Shown here piece by piece: positions 33,101 to 42,355 of a stretch of DNA of 64,000 nucleotides. Numbering within the stretch: position 1 is the stretch's first letter; each line of letters opens with the position of its first letter. A program made the position numbers and the translations under genes. Source of the DNA: Haberlea rhodopensis (taxonomy: Eukaryota > Streptophyta > Magnoliopsida > Lamiales > Gesneriaceae); assembly GCA_907163345.1 (NCBI GenBank), contig CAJQUN010000001.1:1488001-1552000 (forward strand). The letters are read 5' to 3'. Under the pieces are notes generated by a model. It had not been told where the DNA came from. It saw only the letters and a program-made list of their open reading frames with translations, and made no database searches.

Positions 33101-36100
33101 ACGCATTTCTATCTCGAATCACCCGCTCTTCTTCAGTTTTGCAAGGCATGCTTGCCAATATTGCAAAGTCTGTCGCCCATGGTCTACTATCATACTCTCC
33201 AAATCTTCCCTGGCCTCCACCATTTCCTCCCAAACTCTCATCCTCTGCCGGCAAGGGAACAAAGTTTGAAGCTGAATCAGCAACAGATGGAGGGAGGAGC
33301 CAGGTATTTGCACGGAATCCATATGGAAGGTTGCCAAACTGAAAAGAGGGTCGTGCCCACTCATTTCTCTTAAAAGCTTAATTTCAATTTGGATAACAGT
33401 TGTTTTGTCTAGATGGAAATATACCTTATTGTGTTCAACAAATGCTTTCATCAAGGATGCATACGCCTGCAAGTACAATAGTACTATTTATTATATTCAT
33501 TTATTATATATTCTTTGAAAGATGTGGTGGTGTTCTTTTAAAAATTACCTATTTTGAAAAGAACCGCTATAAAAAATTTGAAGGGTAATTCTGTCCTTTT
33601 AATTTTTCAATCAGAACTTGACTAGCTCAATACACATGCCAGTTGAGTTCGAAAGCGCTACTCGACGGGGCTCGTTATCAAAAATGTCAGTGAGGTTGGG
33701 TTCGAAGATAACTCACATTGGCAAAAGCTTGACTTTGCTGTTGCAGAAGATCCACCAAGGAATGGCTCCTTAAAAGTTGTTTCCTCACAGTGTAGAACCC
33801 TTTCACAGATGCTATCACTTGTACTATCTTCCCATTGCATATCTTAATCTACATTCACATTGTATAATTATTGATTCTGTAACAGAAGCTCAGTCATGAC
33901 TGATCGCATACGCTCATTTCAGAAAAGACAATTTAAAATTTCATGCACAAGGTTTGAAAAAGGACAAATTTTATCCAAAAAAGATATTAAGTCAACCCTA
34001 TCAAAATATTCGTTCTACTCCCAAGTCCCAACTCAACTCGTTTGCTGCTGAAATACTTAACTAGCTCGGCATGATCACAGTTGCCCCAATCTTCGATTGT
34101 GTAATTCAATACAAAAATATAAGCTTTCCCGCTACCGAGAAGTCGCATCAAAATCTCTGAACTATGAAGAAGAAAAGTTCACCTGCATTACGAAGTAATC
34201 GCCATCTTTCCGCGCTTCTCCGTCTTTAATTTCCATTCTTTTCGAATCTGTCAGAAGCTAACTTACCGAATAAGATTGAAAAAATATCAAACACTTGACA
34301 GAAAAGGATGGAGAAATAAACGCACTTAGAATTGGAGGGGATAGGTGAGTGAAAGAGAAGAACTCATAGAAATCCGAGAGCCTCGGAGTCGGATGAATGG
34401 CCGCCATTCCGTAAAAATCCGATATCGCTGGTAGCGGATTCTCCCGGGACCTTGATTGTCCATCGGTAGCGGTCTGCTGGATTTCATTTTTCTTCGAACG
34501 AGAGTCAGTCCCGCCGCCACCCTTATGCTTGGTGAAGCGTGTAGTGCACGCGACGATATCCAGGAGCCTCCGCACGTGGGCGAGTGCCGACGACTCCGTA
34601 TAGTCCTCTGTGTATGCAGTGGCATTTCCGTTAATAAGGCAAAATATTTGGACAAATATTCCGAGTTTCCTAAATTCTTTTTTTTTTTTTACGGCAAGTT
34701 TACTAAATTCTTTTGAAGCGTTTGCTATTTTGGGAAAAAGTGCATTTTCAGAAACAATAAATAACATTGTCAACATCTGGTCAGCTGCCGCTCTCCCCGG
34801 AGATACCTTCCACCAACCTACTCAACGGAACGGCCCCATATATTTATAAAAAAACGGGTACAACTGTTATAGTTTTTATTTTAAAAATTATTATTATTAT
34901 TTGGCAATAGGACCAATTTTTGTACTCCTTTCATAAAATTAAACATGTTCAAAATTTGAATCAACCGAGAAAAGATATATATATATAGATATATATATAT
35001 ATAACATATCCCCTATAAAAAGTAACAACCGGAAAACATAGACAACTGTATCATTTTTTTTTTGAGCAAATCACTGTATCATATTTTGATAAGAGTACAA
35101 TCATGAAACTTTTAACCATTTTAAACATAAAAATTGAAACGTTAATAACTAGGCCTTGTCAAGATGAATGTGGTTTTTGGTACGGAATTTCTTGTTCCAT
35201 TTAAAATAGACAGTGTAGTCTCTTATGATTTAAAAACATGTGCAAAACACTCGCTTGTGTATGATTTTGTGATACAAGAGTCATATTTGTGTCTGGCCTT
35301 TGAAATTACATATTAAAATATCAAAGGGGATAAATTACAACTAAAGAATAACATAAGGGGTTAATATGCATATTTTGAATGCCATTTGGAGGTAATATGC
35401 ACCTAATGAATAACACAATGGTTATTGCACCTAAAATTAGAAAAAAAATTAACATAATTTTATCATGTGACAATTTACCCTGTGATTTTGATCAGGTGCA
35501 ACTTTTCTCTTGGTGATTTGAAACAAGCAGAATGTCCATATGATTTATGAGTATGTGCAAAATACTATGTGATAAACGAGGATATTTTTGTCATTACAAG
35601 CCAAAAAATCTTATGTGAAGATGAGTGGTGAGCTATTTGGAAACCACATGAGATAAGTGTATATTTACAAATCATAAATGGTAAAGTGTATAATAGTGAT
35701 GTAATAGATGATAACTACCACATCTACGGGAAGAGATGTCAAATCAATTATTAGAGTTCGTTGTTTTTGTTTTGTGAGTAATATACATTACATATATATA
35801 ATGGTGTATTTGGATGATGGATTTGGAATTATGCATGATTTCAAATTGCTTGAGTTGTTTGGATAAACGAAATTGAAGCGAATTTCAAAATCACTCTAAA
35901 TTAAGTTAAACAATTTCAATGGTAAATGTGATGGATTTCACATCCATCAAATGTTGGATGTCATTTGAAATTCACGATCTCAAATCATTTCTCAAATCAA
36001 ATCATTCCACTCAAGTCAAATTCATCGATCCAAACATAACATAATAGTTTCGATATCCTTTCAACAATGTTATCTCTCGTTTAATGTACAATTTACTGTT

Positions 36101-37433
36101 TGCATGTGGAATGTCCATGTAAATCATAATAATTTAATATAAAATATAATTTTATGCATTGTAAGTTTATGTGTAAAATTAATTATATTAGATATTTTTT
36201 TTACAGTTAAATTTTTTGTTAACTTTTTTAGAAAATCTTGTGGTTTTTATAACGTTTTGAGAGAAATCTTATCTTTTTTTTTTAGTAATATTCATTTATT
36301 CAATCCAAATATCCCACGCCGTTCATTAGTGCTGTACGTGTGCATGTGAAAGTTGTACCTACCTTCAACAATTTTCAGCAAACAAGGCTTCAGATTAGCA
36401 ACCTCTACCTTGTCATTTAATTTGTGTCCCTTTACCTGTCACACAATTTCAATGAAACCTTTTGTGAAATGATTACTCCAATAATCCACACACATAAAGG
36501 ATGGATGCACACAACAACCAGGCAAGAATGGGCAAGTGCTCTTTATTAAAAAAAATTCTTCTATCTCCAAAATTACATTTTACCCCGCCCCGCGAAAATA
36601 GGCAAGTGCTCTTTTTTAAAAAGAAATCTTCAATCCCCAAAATTGCATTTTATCCCGCCCCAAAATTGCATAATGCCCCCACTAAAATTTTCCCCACAAT
36701 TTTTATGTTATTTTTATTTTTGGTCCACTAATCTTAGATTCTAAATGCCGGACATGATTATATGCGATATAATTGATATTTGGTTTAGAATATTAATATA
36801 AAATTTCTGAAAATTAGCACTGCTATTATTATTACAAACACAAATAAATTTCTTGATTTACTTACCTCATGAGAAAGAGAATAGTTTGTAAAGTGGCATG
36901 TCTCCACATTAGCAGCCAACAACTTCTTCACATCGATTACTTTATCAGTTGATATACCCTTCATTTCACATAAGATCGATCAATCAATCCATCAAATTAA
37001 ATATGATTATCATAAAATATTAAATATATCAAATTAGTAACTGCATTGAATTGGCATTTTGTTTGGGAGACATGCGGATCCATTAGCATCGAATAAGGAC
37101 AACAGTTGCTGAATGAAAAACTTTTTTAATTCATAGTTTTGGAGTTTATCATGGCGTACGCGAAGAGTTCGAATATAACTAATACCTTGAGAACAACTTG
37201 GCTGTGATATGGAGTGACGATAACTATATCAAGCACGTGAGGTACAACTAGAAGGGAAGAAAAACAAAATTAGTTAGCAGAAAACCAATCCAGAATTCAA
37301 AACAAAAGAGAGAACGAGAAATAATATTACAAATGGAATCTAATTAGAATTACTTCTAACCTTTCTCCTCTTTCTTCTTCTTCTTCTCTGCCTTACCTTT
37401 GTTCCCCTTGCCTTTAGTTGACCTCGGGGCCAT
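18169..37433 (-). CDS. CLU/REC family protein (REDUCED CHLOROPLAST COVERAGE 1/3-like, TPR), 23 coding exons
   Basis: Coding exons in transcript order: 37361-37433, 37186-37247, 36866-36958, 36363-36435, 34326-34607, 34183-34247, 33717-33848, 33425-33466, 32811-33338, 32071-32225, 25909-26410, 25308-25370, 25110-25211, 24668-24976, 24509-24601, 24313-24414, 24122-24226, 21764-21897, 21216-21399, 20873-21004, 20315-20427, 20165-20243, 18169-19845. Together 5,100 nt, a 1,699-residue protein, all phases consistent. Order: Lys-rich start MAPRSTKGKGNK; ubiquitin-like CLU-N region (about 25-100); LAHVRRLLDIVACTTRF (about 105); CLU domain opening FGNLPYGFRANTWLLPPS (275); central CLU region with LSPVDGRTLTDFMHLRGLQM (about 695-830); TPRs (about 890-1080); a disordered C-terminus with LSYKEVAAAAPGTVLKP, NPHAPEFVPRKAW and GEGFVLVTKRRRNRQQF. 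REC proteins are cytosolic and nuclear and set the cell volume given to chloroplasts; the related CLU/FRIENDLY controls mitochondrial distribution. Exon 15 has a weak donor (GTCCAA). REC1 versus REC3 is unresolved. Introns 4, 10 and 17 contain transposons. Confidence 0.93.
22372..23042 (+). mobile_element. TRIM element (terminal-repeat retrotransposon in miniature) in REC/CLU intron 17
   Basis: LTRs at 22,372-22,552 (181 bp) and 22,860-23,042 (183 bp) share CCCTTGTCCCACATT, AAAGTGGTTTATAAAGGCTT and GGCGTGACA ends; the first base of the left copy is mutated (A for T). A primer site TGGTATCAGAGCC (22,556-22,568) and a polypurine tract AAAGGAGGGGTGA before the right LTR fix the orientation. The target duplication is GGTGT (22,367-22,371) against GGTGC (23,043-23,047), 4 of 5. 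The internal part is only 307 bp, codes for nothing and is mostly tandem repeats. It lies antisense to the host gene. The LTR has no 5S rRNA-like segment that I can see, so it is not Cassandra. Confidence 0.85.
22611..22790 (+). repeat. Tandem repeat of about 43 bp inside the TRIM
   Basis: Units begin with AAAGTGC at 22,611, 22,655, 22,697 and 22,740 and contain GCCACCTCTTGA(A/G)CCT. A short fifth piece follows. This fills most of the TRIM internal domain. Confidence 0.9.
23043..24060 (+). mobile_element. Retrotransposon remnant adjoining the TRIM
   Basis: GC-richer sequence with repeated GGCTAGGGTTTCTGGG motifs looks like a copia leader. It is followed at about 23,837-23,847 by a polypurine tract TTGAGGGGGGA and an LTR-like TGCTAAGGATATTAG... 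sequence that may end near TTGACA at about 24,056. No coding domain, no 5' LTR and no target duplication were found, so it is a deletion derivative. The precise ends are guesses. Confidence 0.4.
26879..27037 (+). repeat. 5' LTR of the intron-10 copia element
   Basis: 159 bp, from TGTTGATAAG to AAATCTTCA. It lies directly against the primer-binding site. Confidence 0.93.
27460..31533 (+). CDS. Copia gag-pol polyprotein, ends early by frameshift in RNase H
   Basis: From ATG 27,460 (MAGSGSGSS) the frame runs 1,357 codons. Domain order is copia: gag/UBN2 region (NITIHKFYGKNYLEWAQSVR); zinc knuckle CEKCKKPWHTIDTC; protease with DSGATNHMT; integrase zinc finger HKRLGHPN...CFNCESC; integrase catalytic Asp in HSDVWGP and RSDNGTEYF, and Glu in NGVAERKNR; reverse transcriptase with CKWVF, LDVKNAFLNGEL and YVDDIILTGDD; RNase H with YTDADWAGS and SSAEAEF. 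An upstream in-frame ATG (27,373) lies in the leader and is less likely. Near 31,500-31,506, in a run of six A after IIWL, the frame is lost and translation stops at 31,531-31,533. The remaining RNase H is in the next frame. Confidence 0.93.
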   Translation: MAGSGSGSSTTSLHLDGSNSMAKNLLIPDSSLNITIHKFYGKNYLEWAQSVRLVIEGKGRFGYLSGATKSPDTSDAKYPQWHSENAMIMVWLINAMEPTIGKPFLFLPTASDIWEAIRETYSDVDNSSQLYELNTRIWRVRQGARDVTAYFNELFTLWQELDMLDVEQWENPKDSSRYRKKIENTRIFIFLAGLNKDLDDSRGRLLSRKPLPSLREVFSEIRREEMRRGVMLPHEAHPLPAEGSALFSRDAPSDPPRRDGKKKPWCEKCKKPWHTIDTCWEIHGRPPHLKKKGDYHNRQSSGGHALQSSTDSSGQPSSPQNSLPFTKDHIEQLYKMFESRLSKSTSSSSCSLAQTGISSAFVSYSIPSSFWILDSGATNHMTSCSNFFTSYAPCAGNQRVKIANGSFASVAGKGTVQISPTWSLSSVLHVPLLSFNLLSVSQLTRDLNCRIIFSSSHCEFQDLASGTMIGNARQDSGLYLYDAIASPTRTTTKLCLSSASISSELLLWHKRLGHPNVDYLRRLFPKFSINKNVSCFNCESCELAKHHRAMFPSQQYKRSTPFNIIHSDVWGPCKVKTLSDKRWFVKFIDDHSRMTWVFLLKDKSDVGGTFQNFFKMIQTQFHQSIKIFRSDNGTEYFNHLLGSFFTQHGIIHQSSCPHTPQQNGVAERKNRHLLEVARAISFQTKVPTYLWGDAILTVAYLINRLSSRILNFHTPLTIFKQTFPESRILSEIPLKVFGSVVFVHNHDNKLSKLDPRAIKCIFVGYPAHQRGYKCFDPSSKKYYVSMDVSFFEDQPYFNSPLQGEHCATLEDDLLQTLSIDFETNHHQPSHSSEHTEMENGRYDLVYTRRKDAKQGGETVLLQSHESLPEIHKDTNALIPGTYHTIPPTDPDLPIAQRKGVRMCTKHPISNHVSYNKLSPFYSSLISQIDTTRIPNTVQEALMIPEWKKAIQEEMGALEKNATWEKIDLPSGKPVVGCKWVFTTKYNSDGILERYKARLVAKGFTQTYGIDYTDTFSPVAKLNTIRVILSLAANLDWSLNQLDVKNAFLNGELEEEIYMEPPPGYTNDFGSKVCRLRKSLYGLKQSPRAWFERFTKFVRSQGYSQGQSDHTLFIKYSKSNKISILIVYVDDIILTGDDLEEMNRLKDQLAKEFEMKDLGQLKYFLGMEIARSKKWITVSQRKYTLDILKETGMSGCKPCDTPIETNARLGDIKNGIHVDTGRYQRLVGKLIYLSHTRPDIAFAVSVVSQYMHTPFQQHLEAVYRILRYLKGTPGKGLFFEKNDKRGIEAYTDADWAGSITDRRSTTGYCTFVWGNLVTWKSKKQSVVARSSAEAEFRSMAQGVCEIIWLKKSWKNYIK
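31497..31793 (+). pseudogene. C-terminal end of copia RNase H, out of frame
   Basis: Contains CDNKAAISIVHNPVMHERTK, HIEIDKHFIKEKL and VADVLTKGL, the normal C-terminus of copia RNase H. It is separated from the main frame only by a one-base change in the A-run near 31,500 and has its own stop just before the polypurine tract. Confidence 0.9.
31801..31971 (+). repeat. 3' LTR of the intron-10 copia element
   Basis: 171 bp, identical by eye to the 5' LTR apart from a 12-bp insertion. Followed directly by TATAC. Confidence 0.93.
34975..35003. repeat. (TA)n-rich microsatellite in REC/CLU intron 4
   Basis: Alternating TA run with a few interruptions (GATATATATATATAGATATA). Confidence 0.85.
35803..36040. 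mobile_element. MITE-like element in REC/CLU intron 4
   Basis: About 238 bp with imperfect inverted ends: GTATTTGGATGATGGATTTG on the left, and CAAATTCATCGATCCAAACA (inverse of TGTTTGGATCGATGAATTTG) on the right. The interior is rich in ATTTGAAAT / ATTTCAAAT. A relative lies at 52,550-52,786. Target duplication not resolved. Non-coding. Confidence 0.6.
36531..36661. repeat. Tandem duplication, 70-bp period, in REC/CLU intron 3
   Basis: GGCAAGTGCTCTTT starts at 36,531 and 36,601. The copies share ATCTCCAAAATTACATTTTA- or ATCCCCAAAATTGCATTTTA-type sequence and CCCGCCCC, with a few substitutions and a third partial CCCAAAATTGCAT. It sits in the 430-bp intron between coding exons 3 and 4. Confidence 0.8.
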
Positions 37434-37830
37434 TAGTTGCAACTCGGATAAAAAATTTACCAAAGCTGAAGTGTTTTGATTTGAAAATGAAGGTTAAATG
37501 GTATGGAATAGAGCTAGAAACAACTCTAAATTTGACGTTATGACAACAGGAGGAGGAATAGATTTCATGTTCGATTGTGCGGAGATGGCATTAGTTTATA
37601 GGTAAGTTTTGGTGATGGAAGGAAATGGTTTTGGGAAATCCTGGGAAGGTTATTGAAGAAGATAGGATAAGGGGGTTTGATGTTGAGTTCTTCGTCAGAT
37701 GATTTCGAGTGAACGAATCCTGGCCTCTCCTTCGCTCGCACACAAGCTCTGTCTCTCACACACACAAACACGCACTTTCTTTTCTCTCTCTCTACGGTTT
37801 GCAAGATACATGTGAATTGTGACGGCCCTA
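37434..37830 (-). promoter_or_regulatory. 5' leader / promoter region of the REC/CLU gene
   Basis: On the minus strand this holds GA-rich tracts (GAGAGAGAGAAAAGAAAG near 37,776-37,794) followed by CTCGAAATCATC..., typical of plant 5' UTRs. No clear TATA box was found. The transcription start is unknown. Confidence 0.35.
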
Positions 37831-37916
37831 TTTGAAGGGAGGAGAGAGCGTAGAGTGAAGGGTGGACGGCTAGGATTAGTGTTGACAGTAAGAATTTAGT
37901 TAGGCATCGATTGTTC

Positions 37917-38300
37917 TTTTTTGGTAAAACAAAAATTTATTACAATGGATACTCAAATTTATTACAAACACAGAAAAAAATTCACGACCTAACTTTAATA
38001 TTCTCAATGACTCTTTCTACATCAATAGTACAATGACGAAAAATTAAATTGTTCCTAGAATTCTAAATATACCAAGCAATATATTGCCAAATAGCTAACC
38101 AAACATGGGAAAGATGTGACGAAGGCATGGAATTACGATGATTGACAAGATGATCCTCCACATTGTTTGATCCTGTAACGAAAATGGATAGCCAATGGTT
38201 GCAATTGTCCCAAATAGCTTTTGAGAACTTGCAGTTCAATAATAAGTGTGATAAATCTTCATCCTTCTTATTGCAAAAAAGCACACAGCAGCTCACAATT
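37917..38300 (-). mobile_element. 5'-truncated LINE fragment
   Basis: The minus-strand frame at 38,063-38,296 contains CNKKDEDLSHLLLNCKFSKA IWDNC-type sequence, the zinc-binding region after LINE reverse transcriptase. An in-frame stop and NSRNNLIFRHCTIDVERVIE follow. A 3' end with an A-rich tail falls near 37,917-37,935. Most of the LINE is missing. Confidence 0.7.
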
Positions 38301-39460
38301 AATATTAATTAACTTTCTCCTTGTTAAGTTTAATCTGGTAGGTAACATGTTTTGCAGTAATCTCTACAAAAAGAAAAAACCTTACGCGGAACAAGGTAGC
38401 ACCATGCCTTGCTCAACTTTGCTCTCGAAATCAAATCGATTGTAAGCGAATGATTTCACATGTTTTAATAGAGTAATGTTTATATTTTCTAAATAATGTA
38501 AATTAATTTTAATATTTCATTTAAATATTTCCGTGGTCAATAGTTAGTGCGTTGGTTTGATGTTATTCTATCGTCCTTAAATATATCAAATAATTTGATG
38601 AGAATATTAGGGATATATCAAATTATTTAATAAAAATATCATCTAAAAATTATTAATCTCTAAAAGATAGCGTAGGAGAAATAATCTAGTTACTGAATGA
38701 CTAGAATGAGTTTGGTAGAAATAAATATTGGTGGGGGTTGAGAATTGACCGCTGATTTTGTGCCACGTGTATCTGGTGATGGGCCATGCTTCCTTCCAGC
38801 CTTGTTCTCCTTGTCTTTACCGAGTGCCGGTATTTGTAAACACTGGCTTCCCAGTTTCAATTAAATATTTATTTGTTGTTTAAAAAAATATATTTTTATA
38901 TCACATGATATATGTATTAATTAAGAGATAACAATATTTCGTAACATTTTAAAATTTATCCAATATATTAGGATTACAAAAATCGTCGAAACACATCGGC
39001 TACAAGGAGCTGATGTGACAGCTTAGCTTTTCGAATTTTATGATTACGTACATTATATTTGATGAATTTGGTATTCGAAATTATTATAACCCCAACAAAA
39101 AGTTACTAATATTAATTTTGAAAATTAGTTCATAGAAACTAGTTTAGGAGTGCTATACCTTGAAATATGACTCCAATTCAACTGAAAATGAAATGTCAAT
39201 CTGTAAATACAGTATCTGAAATGCAAAATTCTACTTTAAAATGTATCAATTTTTTTTTTTGGAATGGCTTGGTTTGATTATTATGTTCTGAGTTAATAGC
39301 ATAACAAAAACTAGAGTTACTTATAAGTTATTTAAGTTATAAATTATGAAAAAAGATAAATAAAACTAAAAAATTCTAAAGTTCATGAAAATGTAAAAAA
39401 ATATGTATAAAATTCACACATATATATTTTGTAACTGAGATGTGTGTGCTTAACCTCTAG
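38301..39460. other. No gene seen
   Basis: AT-rich. A CCACGTGTAT site occurs near 38,763 without an adjacent gene. Nothing else is recognised. Confidence 0.4.
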
Positions 39461-41690
39461 TTTTTTTTTCTTTTTTTAAACAAAACCACCATTGAAATGG
39501 TGGGGTTTTTGGCAAATCCTACCTATTTATTCCAGCAAAAGCATGTACAACAAAAGATAGGAGACTAGGTCAAGATCTCTCCTAATAGAACAAAGATTAC
39601 GACGTAGAAAAGTCCAACTATGAGTGAGAACCTCCTTATCCAAAGTAACTCTCAGCGTAGTAATTGGGTGAGTGTGAGTGTCTGGATCCACTCCCTCTCA
39701 CGAAGCTGTAGCAGGGAGTAAATAGTGAATCCAGATAGAAGCGGCAACAGTATAGCCAATTATGAGTCTGGTAAGTAAGTATAAGTGTCTGAGCACACCC
39801 ATACTCACGAAGCAGCAACAGTGCCCGAAGGGGCCTAGAGGTAGTAGTATTATGAGTATGAGTGTCTGAGCCACTCACACTCGCAAAGCAGCAACAGAGC
39901 CCGAAGTAGCCTAGAGATGATCAATGGATGGCTCGATAGGGTATGGAGGTCTTAACCACTCATGACCCATGTGCAGTGAAAGTCAAGTGTGAGAACAAAA
40001 ATGGTGGAAAGCATAGGAAAAAGAATATGAAAAAAGCAAATGACAGAAAACGAGGATGGAAGACAGAAAATAAAAGAATTAAAGTAAAAAGGAGCATATA
40101 AAATAAAAGACGAGAGAAGAAGAGGATGGAGAAACAAATAATGAACAAATGACTAGAACAAGCTTAACAAAAAAAGAAATGTTTTTTTTTCTTTTCTTTT
40201 TCTTTTTGTTTTATTTTGTTTGTTTTTTAACGAGAACGAAGATAAGGAAGGCCGGATCCATCGGACCGAGCCAACCGGAGAATATGGTATGGTAGGTGAG
40301 CCCCAGACTCGAACTAAAACTGCATGTCACTATAGGCTAAGGTGGCTAAAGCATCGGCAACTGAGTTGTCCCTCTCGAAATATATAGGTAAAATGAACAG
40401 AACGACCCCGAATCAACAAGAAAATCCTGAAAAGAATAAGATCTAAATCCCACCGAGCACTACGAGAATGAATAAGTTGGAGGACAATCTAAGAGTCTGT
40501 TTCGATCCAAAGAAGAAAATGGTTCAGGTCTGAACATAACAAGATACAATGACATACTGCCCATAGTTTTGCACGTGCATTAGAGCCCAATCCTATGAAC
40601 TCACTAAAGAAGGCCACAATCTGACGCAATGGAGGTTTCAACCATCTAAGGCTAGTAAGTTTTTGAACATGATGATTAGGGATAGAGAATCCCAGATGAC
40701 GGGCGATAGAAAAGTTTCATTCCAATGAAAAGGCTTGAGGACAACCGCAGAATAGAGGAGCTCGAGATACGAGAAAATTTTGAACCTGATATGAGCGAAG
40801 GAGACTAGGATTTGGCGGTGTTTACAATAGTTCCTTGCCAACCAGATGATAATGAAAGGCATGGATTATCTAATATGGCCTTTTGAAGACCACCGCACAA
40901 CTTCTACTAACTGACGAACAAAGGAAAATTAGTCGTGTCAGAGAACTGGACCTGGAACAAGCTCCCAAAAAATTGCCAGATTTGGCGGGCAATGGGGCAC
41001 TCAAGAAAGATGTGGCCAAATGATTCCACTGAATCGCATCCCGGGCATTTCAAGGCGATGAAAAAACCTTTGTGTTGCAAAACGTCATCCACCGAGAACC
41101 AAATTTTCCAAAAACGCCAAATGAAAAAGGACATAGTGGGAGTCAGGCATCTGCCCCAACAAGGTGTCAAGAGATCATTCTTGACATCTCGCATACGAAT
41201 CAACTCCCAAGCATACTTCAGAGTAAACATACCGTCCGAACTATGAAGCCAAAGAGGCTTGTCTGGATGATCAGATATTACTGGCAGTTGAGATATTTCT
41301 ATTGCAAGGGACGATGGGACAACCGCACAAAGAAGATCAAAATACCATGTACCATCGCTGAGGAAAGAAGAAACCTTGGTGACCCTGTCACCGCGAACAG
41401 TAAGAGTCCTGGATAGAGGGAGGTCGGGCATCCAAGCGTCATCCCAGAAAGAGATATTCCAGGCGCCAACACTTCAGCACATACCCTCCTCAGCCCGAGA
41501 GCGGAATAGGAGCAAACGCCGCCAAATAAGTAAAGTGTTGCTATGAGAATTCACAAAAGCAGGGTGCTGGGAAGAACAATACTTCATATGGAGAAAGTGA
41601 GCCCATAGGGAGTTGTTTAGCCTGAATCGAAACCAGAGTTTGATCGAAAAGGTAACCACCACGTCTTTCAATCTACGAAAAAAGTGTTGG
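39461..41690 (-). mobile_element. Degenerate LINE 3' half (RT zinc-binding and RNase H regions)
   Basis: Minus strand. The A-tail is the T-run at 39,461-39,477. Protein pieces read from high to low coordinate: LWFRFRLNNSLWAHFLHMKY and LLIWRRLLLFRSRAEEGMC (41,474-41,671); an in-frame TGA; SVGAWNISFWDDAWMPDLPL and the zf-RVT motif CPGCDSVESFGHIFLECPIA (40,907-41,431); PFIIIWLARNYCKHRQI (to about 40,862); and an RNase H-like piece with SNARAKLWAVCHCILLCSDL at about 40,380-40,600. Several stops break the frame. The 5' boundary at about 41,690 abuts a copia fragment of opposite orientation. The 3' part (39,480-40,260) has reiterated GAGTGTCTG/GAAGCAGCAACAG motifs. Confidence 0.75.
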
Positions 41691-42080
41691 ATAAGTCATT
41701 ATGTTTTCAATATGTTCCTTCTTATGAACAAACAACAGATGTCCTTACAAAACCTTTGTCAGCCATTGTCTTCAATCGTTTTCGAGACAAGCTTCATGTG
41801 GTCTCTCAACCTCTACTCAGCTCGAGGGGGCAAGTCAAGAAGTAACATGACAAAGGCCCACTCTCGAGCCTTTCACCAAATAAGCCCATACGTATATTAA
41901 CAGAAATATCTAGGAATAAGATTTGTTCTCTGTTATTCTTGTTATTAGTTATAACAACTTTCACAGAGTCAATTTCAATCTTGTTATCAGTAGACTTAGG
42001 CTATATAGAGGAACAATGTTTATTGTCATTGAGTTCGATCGAATATATACAAAACTGGAATAATTCCATTGTTCCAAACT
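41691..42080 (+). mobile_element. Copia 3'-end fragment (end of RNase H, polypurine tract, partial LTR)
   Basis: Frame encoding YVPSYEQTTDVLTKPLS and RFRDKLHVVSQPLL (about 41,710-41,815) is the end of copia RNase H. It is followed by CTCGAGGGGGCAAG and a possible LTR from TGACAAAGGCCC (41,848) to about 42,076. Everything upstream in the element is missing, replaced by the LINE fragment. Confidence 0.65.
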
Positions 42081-42089
42081 GAGTAGTCA

Positions 42090-42355
42090 TATTCTTTCTT
42101 TTCTCACTGTAGTTGTATTGGATGCCAGTTTTTGAATATCTACATTTTAGGTACTTTTCTGGTATGTCTTTTTTGTTTTGTGAATGGTGTGTAATCGATT
42201 GGGCATAGCTTGATTTTGATTACTAGCAGTCTTGGTTTTGTGCGCCATTCAGTGACGCTATATTGTCGACGGTTTACAGGTAGGGATTTGTGTATGAGAG
42301 TCTGCACGTTTGTTGGACTTTTATCAGTTTTTGTCTATCGCTTATCTATTATTGT
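42090..42355 (+). repeat. Dispersed LINE-like repeat, left part (split by the chromovirus)
   Basis: Contains TTTTGTGCGCCATTCAGTGA and GTTTGTTGGACTTTTATCAG. Continues at 51,343-51,605 once the gypsy element is removed. Related copies lie at 54,120-55,390 and 63,290-63,520. The class is uncertain; see the right part. Confidence 0.6.

Noticed and set aside
33400..33588. 62-codon plus-strand reading frame
   Set aside because: It overlaps minus-strand REC/CLU exon 8 and intron sequence and has no similarity of its own.
38758..38770. G-box CCACGTGTATC as a promoter site
   Set aside because: No gene starts nearby on either strand.
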